Below are positions 8,346-15,642 of a stretch of 62,655 nucleotides of DNA, piece after piece. The first letter of the stretch is position 1. Each line of letters begins with the position of its first letter. The stretch is from Chloroflexota bacterium (GTDB lineage: Bacteria; Chloroflexota; Anaerolineae; DUEN01): contig JAADGJ010000074.1 of assembly GCA_013152435.1 (NCBI GenBank), positions 1 through 62,655 on the forward strand, read 5' to 3'. The position numbers and the translations under genes were made by a program. The notes under the pieces were generated by a model. The model worked only from the letters and a program-made list of their open reading frames with translations, was not told the origin of the DNA and did no database searches.

Positions 8346-9470
8346 ATGAGAGCTTTTAGCGTGACCCGTACCCGATCCAATCTCCAACTCCCGCACGGTC
8401 TCCTGCAACTCCCCGCCTTCCTGCCCGACGCCACCCAGGGCGTCGTCCGATCGGTGGACAGCACGGATCTGGAGCGATGCCAGGTCCAGGCCGTGGTGAT
8501 GAACATCTTCCACCTGATGCAGCGCCCCGGCACCTCCACTATCCGGGCGTTGGGCGGGCTCCACGCCATGTCCGGATGGCGGCGCCCCATCGTGACCGAC
8601 TCAGGCGGGTTCCAGGCGTACTCCATGATCCGACAGAACCCGAACTACGGCCGCCTGACGGACCAGGGGATCGTCTTCCGGCCCGAAGGCGCCTCCCGCC
8701 GGTTCCATCTCACGCCCGAGAAGAGCATCCAGCTGCAGCTCCGCTACGGCGCCGATGTGGTCATCTGCCTCGACGATTGCACCCATGTGGATGATCCGCC
8801 GGAGGCACAGCGGGAGTCGGTCCGGCGCACCATCGACTGGGCCCGGCGGTGCAAGGCCGAGTTCCAGCACCTGATCGAGCAGAAGGGGCTGAGCGAGGAT
8901 CAGCGCCCCCTGATCTTCGCGGTGATCCAGGGGGGCGGCTCCCGGGAGCTGCGCAAGCGATGCGCCGAGGCGCTGTTGGAGATCGGCTTCGACGGGTTCG
9001 GCTACGGCGGCTGGCCCCTGGATGCGGAGGGAAACCTGTTGGTCGACCTGATCGGGTACACCCGGGAGCTGATCCCCTCCGACTTTCCCATGCACGCGCT
9101 GGGCGTGGGGCATCCCCCCAGCGTGGTGACGTGCGTCCGGCTGGGATACGACCTGTTCGACAGCGCCATGCCCACCCGGGACGCGCGCCACGGCCGGCTA
9201 TACACCTTCGCGACCGACCCGGCCGCCGGGCTGACGGGCCCATGGTTCGCCTATCTCTACATCGGCGACAACAAGCACATCAAGAGCGCCGATCCCATCT
9301 CCCCATTCTGTGACTGCTTGTGTTGCACCCGATACTCCCGGGGATACCTGCATCACCTGTTCAAGATCAACGACAGCTCGTTCCTGCGGCTGGCGACGAT
9401 CCACAACCTTCGCTTCATGACCCAGCTCATGGAACGCCTGCGCGTGGAGCAAGATGACCACGAATCCTGA
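8346..9470 (+). CDS. tRNA-guanine transglycosylase family protein with divergent substrate loop
   Basis: Member of the TGT (queuine/archaeosine transglycosylase) family, which exchanges a guanine in tRNA for a 7-deazaguanine base. Catalytic and zinc residues are intact: TDSGGFQ, the nucleophile Asp in DLFDSAMPTRDARHG, zinc ligands in CDCLCC (CxCxxC) and the His of TIHNL. D in CLDDC and Q in IQGGG, which contact the base, are also kept. The loop that normally reads GGLAVGE is here GYGGWPLD, and the usual Met of the MGVG segment is Leu (HALGVG). The base pocket is therefore changed. It follows queA, so it may be the working Tgt, but a paralogue with another base or another nucleic acid as target is possible. 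No clear RBS precedes the ATG at 8346. It overlaps the next gene by 17 nt. Confidence 0.85.
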   Translation: MRAFSVTRTRSNLQLPHGLLQLPAFLPDATQGVVRSVDSTDLERCQVQAVVMNIFHLMQRPGTSTIRALGGLHAMSGWRRPIVTDSGGFQAYSMIRQNPNYGRLTDQGIVFRPEGASRRFHLTPEKSIQLQLRYGADVVICLDDCTHVDDPPEAQRESVRRTIDWARRCKAEFQHLIEQKGLSEDQRPLIFAVIQGGGSRELRKRCAEALLEIGFDGFGYGGWPLDAEGNLLVDLIGYTRELIPSDFPMHALGVGHPPSVVTCVRLGYDLFDSAMPTRDARHGRLYTFATDPAAGLTGPWFAYLYIGDNKHIKSADPISPFCDCLCCTRYSRGYLHHLFKINDSSFLRLATIHNLRFMTQLMERLRVEQDDHES

Positions 9471-10269
9471 GGAGACGCTGGATCGGCTGGTCGAGCGGGT
9501 GCTGGCCAGCGCCAGGTACAGGCAGATCGCGCCGGACTTCGTTCGCCACGTGGGCGCTCGTGAGCTGGCCCGGCGGCGCAATCTGAAGGAAGCGGTCAAG
9601 GCGACCAAGAGCAAGCTGCATCAGGTGGCCGGGGCCTATCTGGCGGGAACGCCTCACTACGACGAATGGCTGCGCACCTTGCGGACGGCCGCCGAAGCCG
9701 GGGAGGCGGCCCTGCGACGGGCCTGCGTGGAGATCATGCGACACCACGCGTCTACACGGGAGCGGCTGCCCATCCTGGACGAATTCTACGCGACCACGCT
9801 GGCCGAGATCGCCCCCGTCCGTTCCGTGCTGGATGTGGCCTGCGGGCTGAACCCTCTGGCGATCCCGTGGATGCCACTGGTCGAGGGCGCCACGTACATC
9901 GCCTACGACATCTACCGGGATATGGCCGACTTCCTGAACGAGTTCCTGACGATGATGCCTGTGAAGGGCCGAGCACACGCGGGCGACGTCCTGCAGGTCC
10001 CCCTCGATCGGCATGTGGACGTGGCCCTCGTGCTGAAGACCATCCCCTGCCTGGAGCAGGTGGATCGAGAGTCCGGGGCCAGGCTCCTGGAGGCGCTGGC
10101 CGCGGACCACATCCTGGTCTCGTTTCCGGTCCGCAGCCTGGGAGGGCGGGACAAGGGGATGCTCGATCACTATGAGGTCGCCTTCCGGGCGCTCACGGCC
10201 GGGAGGCCGTGGACTATCCGCCGGTTCGAGTTCGCCACCGAGCTGGCCTTCCTGATCTCTCGACGATGA
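9454..10269 (+). CDS. FmrO/Rmt-family 16S rRNA (guanine-N7) methyltransferase
   Basis: This SAM-dependent methyltransferase matches the FmrO family (ArmA, RmtA-H, Sgm, GrmA, KgmB), which methylates N7 of G1405 in 16S rRNA and blocks 4,6-disubstituted 2-deoxystreptamine aminoglycosides. Visible family segments are the N-terminal helical domain (EAVKATKSKLHQVAGAYL), ERLPILDEFY, the SAM motif VLDVACGLNPLAIPWMP, LVLKTIPCLEQ, and SFPVRSLGGRDKGM near the C-terminus. At 271 residues it has the usual length. GTGGAG about six bases before the ATG is a reasonable RBS, and the ATG lies inside the end of the transglycosylase gene, so the two are coupled. Whether it gives resistance, or serves ordinary ribosome maturation in this lineage, cannot be told from sequence. 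Confidence 0.85.
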   Translation: MTTNPEETLDRLVERVLASARYRQIAPDFVRHVGARELARRRNLKEAVKATKSKLHQVAGAYLAGTPHYDEWLRTLRTAAEAGEAALRRACVEIMRHHASTRERLPILDEFYATTLAEIAPVRSVLDVACGLNPLAIPWMPLVEGATYIAYDIYRDMADFLNEFLTMMPVKGRAHAGDVLQVPLDRHVDVALVLKTIPCLEQVDRESGARLLEALAADHILVSFPVRSLGGRDKGMLDHYEVAFRALTAGRPWTIRRFEFATELAFLISRR

Positions 10270-10448
10270 GACGGCCGATGGAAGGAGCGATAGCCTCGAC
10301 GCAGGCCAAAGCAGAGGCGATGCACATGGCAATGTTGAAATCCGTGAAACAGCCCAGGGAGGGCAGATATAGAAATCTGCCCTCCGCCCATCGGGCGGCT
10401 CGGCCTGGTTCAGGCACATAAGGCCGAGCGAGGCAGGTAAAGGGTTGC

Positions 10449-10478
10449 CGTAAGGGCGACCGGCCGGTCGCCCTTACG
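10449..10478. repeat. 30-bp perfect palindrome of the GTAGGGGCGAC family
   Basis: The left arm CGTAAGGGCGACCGG is followed directly by its exact reverse complement, with no spacer. The core AAGGGCGAC is shared, with variation, with the repeats at 114-144 and 52809-52913. It is probably a copy of a dispersed palindromic repeat. Confidence 0.7.
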
Positions 10479-10549
10479 GGGCTGCGCCCCTCAAAGCCTC
10501 TCCATAGTAATCCACCGAGAAGGATACATTTACCGCGGGAAGGAGCCGT

Positions 10550-10578
10550 TTCGACGGGATCGGAGACTGTGGTAAAAT
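10550..10578 (+). promoter_or_regulatory. Promoter of the glcDEF genes
   Basis: TTCGAC at 10550-10555, a 17-bp spacer and TAAAAT at 10573-10578 with a TG two bases upstream (extended -10). The predicted start near 10585 gives a leader of about 57 nt to the ATG at 10642. Confidence 0.5.
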
Positions 10579-10641
10579 GCTGCGGGGTTCCAGCATCCCC
10601 CTCGGACGATGCGTCGGATCGTTCCCCACCAGGAGGTAGCG

Positions 10642-12087
10642 ATGCCCCTCTCACGCGATGGTCTGATCGCCGCGCTGCAGGAGGCGATGGGCCCTGATGC
10701 CGTGCTGCACCGACCCTACGACCTCATGCTCTACGAATACGACGGCTACGTCGAGCGGGCGACGCCGGACGTGGTCGTGCTTCCCAGGACGACGGAACAG
10801 GTGGTCACGGCCGTGCGCCTGGCCAACGAGGCGGGCATGCCCTTCGTGGCCCGCGGCGCCGGCACCGGGCTCTCCGGCGGCGCCATCCCCACCAGCGGCG
10901 GCATGGTCATCAGCCTGGCCCGCATGAAGAAGATCCTCCACATCGACCCGGTGAACATGCGCGCTGTGGTCCAGGCAGGCGTCGTCAACAGCGACCTCGG
11001 CGAGGCGGTGGCGCCCCACGGCCTCCAATACCTGCCCGATCCCTCCTCCCAGCGCGCCTGCACCATCGGCGGAAACGTGGCCGAGAACAGCGGCGGCCCC
11101 CATTGCCTGGCCTACGGGGTCACCCTGAACCACGTCCTCGGCGTGAAGATGGTGCTCCCCAACGGCGAGGTCGTCACCCTGGGCAGCGCCGCCCTGGACG
11201 CGCCCGGCTACGACCTGCTCGGCCTCGTCGTCGGCAGCGAGGGCACCCTGGGCATCGTCACCGAGGTTACCGTGCGGCTCGCCCCGCTACAGGAGGATGT
11301 GCGCACCCTGTTGGCCGTGTTCGACGACCTGCAATCGGCCTCGCGCGCCGTCTCCGCCATCATCGCCGCGGGCATCATCCCGGCCGCGCTGGAGATGATG
11401 GACCAGCTCGCCCTGCAGGCGATCGAGGCGTACGTCCACGTGGGCTACCCCCTCGACGCCGCGGCCGTGCTCCTGATCGAGGTGGAGGGGCTGAGCGAGG
11501 GCCTGGACGAGCAGGTGGAGCAGATCGAGGAGATCTGTCGAGCAGAGGGAGCGCGCAGCGTGCGTCGGGCCCAGACGGCCGAGGAGCGGGAGCTCCTGTG
11601 GAAGGGCCGCAAGAGCGCGTTCGGGGCCATCGGCCGCCTGTCCAAGTCCTACTTCACCCAGGACGGCGTGGTTCCCCGGACCCGGCTGCCCGACGTATTG
11701 AAGGAGGTGCAGGCCATCGGCCAACGGCTAGGGCTGCGCATCCTCAACGTGTTCCACGCCGGCGATGGCAACCTGCACCCTCTGATCCTCTTCGACCCCG
11801 ATGATCCGGACGAGGTGGCCCGCACGTGGAAGGCCACCGACGAGATGATGGCCGCTTTCGTCAAGGCCGGCGGCTCCATCACCGGTGAGCACGGGATCGG
11901 CATGGAGAAACGGGACTATATGCCGATGCTGTTCAGCGAACGGGAGCTGGATCTGATGCAAGATCTGCGACATATCTTCGATCCGGCCGAGCGGAGCAAC
12001 CCCGGCAAGGTGCTGCCGACCGGCCGGGCCATGACCGGAGAGGCCACCCCGCTGCACAAATCCCGCCCATGGAGCCCGACATCATGA
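10642..12087 (+). CDS. glcD: Glycolate/D-lactate oxidase FAD subunit GlcD
   Basis: FAD-linked oxidase of the GlcD/D-lactate dehydrogenase family, the flavin-carrying subunit that oxidises 2-hydroxyacids such as glycolate to glyoxylate. The PP-loop FAD domain is clear (FVARGAGTGLSGGAIP, IGGNVAENSGGPHCLAYG, GSEGTLGIVTEVTVRL). The C-terminal part has NVFHAGDGNLHPLILFD and ends with GEHGIGMEKR and a NPGKVLPT tail. AGGAGGT at 10631-10637 selects the ATG at 10642; an earlier in-frame ATG at 10609 has no such site. The product is about 481 residues, normal for GlcD. The stop overlaps glcE. The exact 2-hydroxyacid substrate cannot be fixed from sequence. Confidence 0.93.
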   Translation: MPLSRDGLIAALQEAMGPDAVLHRPYDLMLYEYDGYVERATPDVVVLPRTTEQVVTAVRLANEAGMPFVARGAGTGLSGGAIPTSGGMVISLARMKKILHIDPVNMRAVVQAGVVNSDLGEAVAPHGLQYLPDPSSQRACTIGGNVAENSGGPHCLAYGVTLNHVLGVKMVLPNGEVVTLGSAALDAPGYDLLGLVVGSEGTLGIVTEVTVRLAPLQEDVRTLLAVFDDLQSASRAVSAIIAAGIIPAALEMMDQLALQAIEAYVHVGYPLDAAAVLLIEVEGLSEGLDEQVEQIEEICRAEGARSVRRAQTAEERELLWKGRKSAFGAIGRLSKSYFTQDGVVPRTRLPDVLKEVQAIGQRLGLRILNVFHAGDGNLHPLILFDPDDPDEVARTWKATDEMMAAFVKAGGSITGEHGIGMEKRDYMPMLFSERELDLMQDLRHIFDPAERSNPGKVLPTGRAMTGEATPLHKSRPWSPTS

Positions 12088-13376
12088 CGGACCTGTCCTG
12101 GCTGAAGGAGCGGCTGCCGAGCGAGGACGTCGGCGACACTCCGAATCTTCGCGCCGAGTACGCCCTCGACGATGCGACGCCAGCCGTGGTCGTCCGACCG
12201 GGTGAGGCGCAGGCCATCGCCGACACGCTGCGCTGGGCGTCCGACCAGCGGCTGGCGGTGGTGCCCTGGGGCGGAGGCACACAACAGGCCGCCATGCCCG
12301 CCCCCACGCGCTACGATGTGGCGCTATGCACCACCCGTCTGAATCGCGTGCTCGACTACGAGCCGGCCGAGCTGGTGATCACCGTGGAGGCCGGGATCAC
12401 CCTGGCCGCGCTGTCCGAGGTGCTGGCGCCTCAGGGGCAATTCCTGCCCATCACGGTGGCCACGCCGGAGCGGGCCACCATCGGCGGGCTCATCGCCACC
12501 AACGCGGCCGGCCCCGAGCGGCTGCGCTACGGGTCCACCCGCGACATGGTGCTGGGCGTGACCGTGGCCCTGGCCGACGGCTCGCTGATTCGCGGGGGCG
12601 GGCGCGTTGTGAAGAACGTGGCCGGTTACGATCTCACCCGGCTGTTCAACGGCTCATGGGGAACGCTGGGGGTCATCACCGCCGCCTCGCTCCGACTCTA
12701 CCCCATCCCCCCCGTCCGGCGGACGGTGGCGGTACGCTGCACCTCCTGGGCGGAGGCCCAAACGATCGCCCTCCGGCTTCACAGCTCACGGTTGGGCCCC
12801 CAGGGGCTCACCATCGCACCGATCGGCACGGAGGAGGCCGGCGTCCCTCCGGTGGACCTCTTCGTGCGCTTCGGTGGGCCACCGGCCACGGTCGAGCGTC
12901 AGATCGCCGAGACCCAGGCGATGGCATCCGCCGAGGGTGCTCAGGCGGATCGCATTCTGGAGGGCGATCAGGAGGAAACGCTCTGGAGACACCTGGCAGA
13001 TCCCTCGCTCCACGCGCCGGGCGTCCACCTCCAGGCCAACGTCTTGCCCTCCCGCGTGGTCGAGGCGGTGCGTACGCTGACGACGGTGGCCGAGGTGCAC
13101 GGCTGGCCGAGTCGCTCATGGGCTCACGTCGGCGCAGGCACAGTGCTGACGGTTTGGGACGCGCCGCCGGATCCATCCCTGGCTGGGGCGGTGCATTCGG
13201 CGCGTGAGCGGATCACGACGATGGGCGGCTGGCTCTTCGTCCGGCAGGCCCCGCGCCGATCGCCCTCCCTGGACTACTGGGGCACAACCACCGAGGGGGC
13301 GTTGCCGTTGATGCGAGGGATCAAAGCGAAGCTGGATCCCGCCGGCATCCTGAATCCCGGCCGATTCATCGTCTGA
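12084..13376 (+). CDS. glcE: Glycolate oxidase FAD-binding subunit GlcE
   Basis: Second FAD-binding subunit of the GlcDEF complex. It shares the PP-loop flavin fold (VVPWGGGTQQ, ERATIGGLIATNAAGPERLRYG, RVVKNVAGYDLTRLFNGSWGTLGVI), and the C-terminus has the GlcE/GlcD-type KAKLDPAGILNPGRF. The start is taken as the ATG at 12084 that overlaps the glcD stop (ATGA); an ATG 15 bases earlier would also work. The product is about 430 residues, somewhat longer than the E. coli protein but in range. glcF follows after 44 bp, so all three subunits are likely made from one transcript. Confidence 0.9.
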   Translation: MTDLSWLKERLPSEDVGDTPNLRAEYALDDATPAVVVRPGEAQAIADTLRWASDQRLAVVPWGGGTQQAAMPAPTRYDVALCTTRLNRVLDYEPAELVITVEAGITLAALSEVLAPQGQFLPITVATPERATIGGLIATNAAGPERLRYGSTRDMVLGVTVALADGSLIRGGGRVVKNVAGYDLTRLFNGSWGTLGVITAASLRLYPIPPVRRTVAVRCTSWAEAQTIALRLHSSRLGPQGLTIAPIGTEEAGVPPVDLFVRFGGPPATVERQIAETQAMASAEGAQADRILEGDQEETLWRHLADPSLHAPGVHLQANVLPSRVVEAVRTLTTVAEVHGWPSRSWAHVGAGTVLTVWDAPPDPSLAGAVHSARERITTMGGWLFVRQAPRRSPSLDYWGTTTEGALPLMRGIKAKLDPAGILNPGRFIV

Positions 13377-13420
13377 ACCCGCATATCGCTTCTCATAACG
13401 CATCGCTGGATGGAGATCCT

Positions 13421-14737
13421 ATGCCCGAGTCGCTCATGGCGTTAGGCAATTACCTGCCCGGAGAGGCGCCCAGCCTGGACGGGCTCGACAAATGCACTCA
13501 CTGCGGCCTGTGCCTGAACCAGTGCCCGACCTATCGCGTGCTCAGCCTGGAGATGGACTCCCCGCGTGGCCGCATCTATCAGATGAAGGCCGTGGCCGAT
13601 GGGCGCCTGACGATCTCGCCCGACTTCGCCCTGCACATCAACCAATGCCTGGACTGCCGAGCATGCACGACCGCCTGTCCATCCGGCGTGCCCTATGGCA
13701 GCCTGCTGGAGAGGGCCCGCGGCCAGGTGGAGCGGGCGCTGCCCCGCTCCCGATGGGAACGTGGGCTGCGTCGCCTGATCTTCGACCATCTCTTCCCCTA
13801 CCCAACGCGTCTGAGGCTGGTGGCGACGGCGCTGCGGTTCTATCAACGCAGCGCCCTCTCCCGGCTGTTCCACTGGCTGGGCCAGCGCGGCCTGATCCCC
13901 CAGGCGCTGCTGTATGCGGAGAGCCTGGCGCCGACCCTCTCATCTCAATTCTTCAGCCCCAGGGAAGCCTCCCACACACCCGCCCAGGGGGAGCAGAAAA
14001 GGCGGGTCGCCCTCTTCTATGGGTGCGTCATGCCGCTGGTCTATCCGGATACCCACCGGGCGACCGTCCGCGTGCTCGCCCGCAACGGCTGCGCGGTGGA
14101 GGTGCCGGAGGGACAATGCTGCTGTGGCGCGTTACACATCCACGCCGGCGAGCGGGAGGCCGCCCGCCGGCTGGCCCGGCAGAACATCGCCGCCTTCGCC
14201 GACGCCGAGGTGATCGTCGTCAACGCGGCGGGATGTGGCGCGGCCATGAAGGAGTATCCGGAGCTGTTCGACGATCCCGCCGAGCGTGCCCAGGCCGAGG
14301 CGTTCGCGGCCAAGGTGCGAGACGTGACCGAGTTCCTGACGGAGATCTCGTTCGAGCCGCCGAAGGGCCGCGTGAAGGCCCGGGTCACATACCACGACCC
14401 CTGTCATCTGGTCCATGCCCAGGGCATCCGGGAGCAGCCACGGCAGATCCTGCGCAGCATCCCGGGCCTGGAGTTCGTGGAGATGCGGGCGTCCGATCGA
14501 TGCTGCGGCAGTGCCGGGATCTACAACCTGACCCACCCGGAGCTATCGCAGCAGGTGTTGGCGGAGAAGCTGGAGACGATTCGGGAGGTCGAGCCGGAGG
14601 TGGTGGTCAGCGCGAACATCGGCTGTATGCTACAGATCGAGGCCGGGCTGCGCAAAGAGGGTGCCCCGATCCGGGTCATGCACGTCGTCGATCTCCTGGA
14701 TGCGGCGTACGCCGCGTCGGATGGGCAGAAAGGCTGA
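13421..14737 (+). CDS. glcF: Glycolate oxidase iron-sulfur subunit GlcF
   Basis: Iron-sulfur subunit that takes electrons from GlcD/E towards the quinone pool. Two ferredoxin-type CxxCxxCxxxCP motifs lie at residues 25-36 and 76-87, each binding a 4Fe-4S cluster. Two CCG domains follow, with QCCCGALHIHAG and DRCCGSAGIYNL as the cysteine-rich signatures and a typical YHDPCHLVHAQG strand. The 438-residue length fits. GATGGAGATC just upstream of the ATG provides a ribosome-binding site. It is the last gene of the glc run and is followed by a convergent toxin-antitoxin pair. Confidence 0.93.
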   Translation: MPESLMALGNYLPGEAPSLDGLDKCTHCGLCLNQCPTYRVLSLEMDSPRGRIYQMKAVADGRLTISPDFALHINQCLDCRACTTACPSGVPYGSLLERARGQVERALPRSRWERGLRRLIFDHLFPYPTRLRLVATALRFYQRSALSRLFHWLGQRGLIPQALLYAESLAPTLSSQFFSPREASHTPAQGEQKRRVALFYGCVMPLVYPDTHRATVRVLARNGCAVEVPEGQCCCGALHIHAGEREAARRLARQNIAAFADAEVIVVNAAGCGAAMKEYPELFDDPAERAQAEAFAAKVRDVTEFLTEISFEPPKGRVKARVTYHDPCHLVHAQGIREQPRQILRSIPGLEFVEMRASDRCCGSAGIYNLTHPELSQQVLAEKLETIREVEPEVVVSANIGCMLQIEAGLRKEGAPIRVMHVVDLLDAAYAASDGQKG

Positions 14738-14783
14738 TCACGCCACCCCGCAGAGGGGATCCAGGGACACCAGGACAGTGGGG

Positions 14784-15182
14784 TCAAGGCAAGCAGACGA
14801 AGCCTTGCTCAACGAAGTGACGATCAAAAGCAAACGCGGTGCGAATTCCCAAACGGTGCATGAGTTCAAAACTGGTGCAATCCACCAGGCTAAAGCTACG
14901 TCGTCCGGCAGCAAGAAGCGTCCCGAGAGCGACCGCGTGGACCTCTGGGGGCACCCAATGGACGTCGAAAAGGGGAACGATCCCCCGCTGAAACTCCCGA
15001 ACGGCAGACATCCCAAGCCGTCTCTGGATAAGCGCTATGCTCTCCAGTAGCACATAGTTAGAACAAATGAGACGAGTGGACTCCCGAAGTAGCCGGCCCC
15101 AAACGTCCTTAGCCTGTTCGTGATTCGCGTCATCGGCGTCGAGTAGAGCATACAGAGCGGACGTGTCTACAAAAACGGTCAT
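14784..15182 (-). CDS. PIN-domain toxin, VapC-like
   Basis: PIN-domain ribonuclease of the VapC type, 132 residues. The acidic active-site positions are visible: D6 in FVDTSAL, E47 in VLLESIAL, D100 in LVDCTSFELM and a final Asp in AFAFDRHF. Free toxins of this class cleave RNA (often initiator tRNA or rRNA) and stop growth. The start overlaps the stop of the antitoxin gene (ATGA), the standard arrangement. It ends 46 bp from the convergent glcF gene. I am confident of the family but not of the RNA target. Confidence 0.9.
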   Translation of the reverse strand: MTVFVDTSALYALLDADDANHEQAKDVWGRLLRESTRLICSNYVLLESIALIQRRLGMSAVREFQRGIVPLFDVHWVPPEVHAVALGTLLAAGRRSFSLVDCTSFELMHRLGIRTAFAFDRHFVEQGFVCLP

Positions 15183-15427
15183 TCGCTATAGGCCTCGGCC
15201 AAATACTCGTCATGCCGCTCGGAGACATCCGATTTTCCAGAATGGAACTTGCCGACAACGGCGAGAGCCCTCTGGCGTTGCTCTTCCATGGAAACCGGAC
15301 CTACCGTCCGCAACCAGTAATCCACTGCCCGACGGATCAGTTCAGCCATCGACACGTTTTCCTTAAGGGCTAATTCCTTTAGTGCCCTCGATTGTTCCTC
15401 TGTCAACTGGACCTGAGTCCGAATCAC
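15179..15427 (-). CDS. Ribbon-helix-helix antitoxin (CopG/VapB-like)
   Basis: Short antitoxin that would neutralise the PIN toxin encoded downstream and repress the promoter. I start it at the GTG at 15427 (VIRTQVQLTEEQ) because GGAGGAG lies just upstream and this is the standard opening of such RHH proteins; an ATG at 15448 is in frame but has a poorer site. Residues 3-8 form the DNA-binding strand, and RALKELALKENVSMAELIRRAVDYWL is the helix-turn-helix part, with the remaining 40 residues as a flexible toxin-binding tail. The length is about 82 residues. It overlaps the toxin gene by four bases. Confidence 0.85.
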   Translation of the reverse strand: MIRTQVQLTEEQSRALKELALKENVSMAELIRRAVDYWLRTVGPVSMEEQRQRALAVVGKFHSGKSDVSERHDEYLAEAYSE

Positions 15428-15447
15428 CTTTCTCCTCCATGCACTCA

Positions 15448-15495
15448 TGACATCACTTTTGACATCATGATAACACCACATCTTTCGACTGTCAA
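15448..15495 (-). promoter_or_regulatory. Promoter and likely autoregulatory operator of the toxin-antitoxin pair
   Basis: On the minus strand TTGACA (15495-15490) is followed after exactly 17 bp by TATCAT (15472-15467), close to consensus. Overlapping the -10 and the start site, TGACATCA is present twice in direct orientation (15448-15455 and 15460-15467, a 12-bp period), and TCATGA palindromes flank the pair. A spacing of about one helix turn is what RHH antitoxin dimers bind, so this is probably the operator. Confidence 0.75.
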
Positions 15496-15642
15496 TCTCT
15501 TCTGCCGGTGATATATTCCTCTCGTGTGGAAATAGGACAGGTACAAGGCGGAAAAGAGGATATCCTAGCGGAGGGAGATCCCTCCACATCTCCCCTGAGG
15601 GCTCGCGATAGGGCTGGCGAGATCTCCACCGTTTCGGATACA

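Larger units (their letters stand above)
10270..10641. other. Hairpin-rich intergenic region
   Basis: This spacer of about 370 bp holds three consecutive perfect inverted repeats and then the promoter for glcD. The first is GGAGGGCAGAT / ATCTGCCCTCC (10358-10368 and 10375-10385, six-base loop). The second is GCTCGGCCT / AGGCCGAGC (10398-10406 and 10421-10429). The third is the long palindrome listed separately. The first hairpin is a plausible transcription stop for the ruvB-to-methyltransferase run, although it lacks a T tract. No convincing gene is present. Confidence 0.6.
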
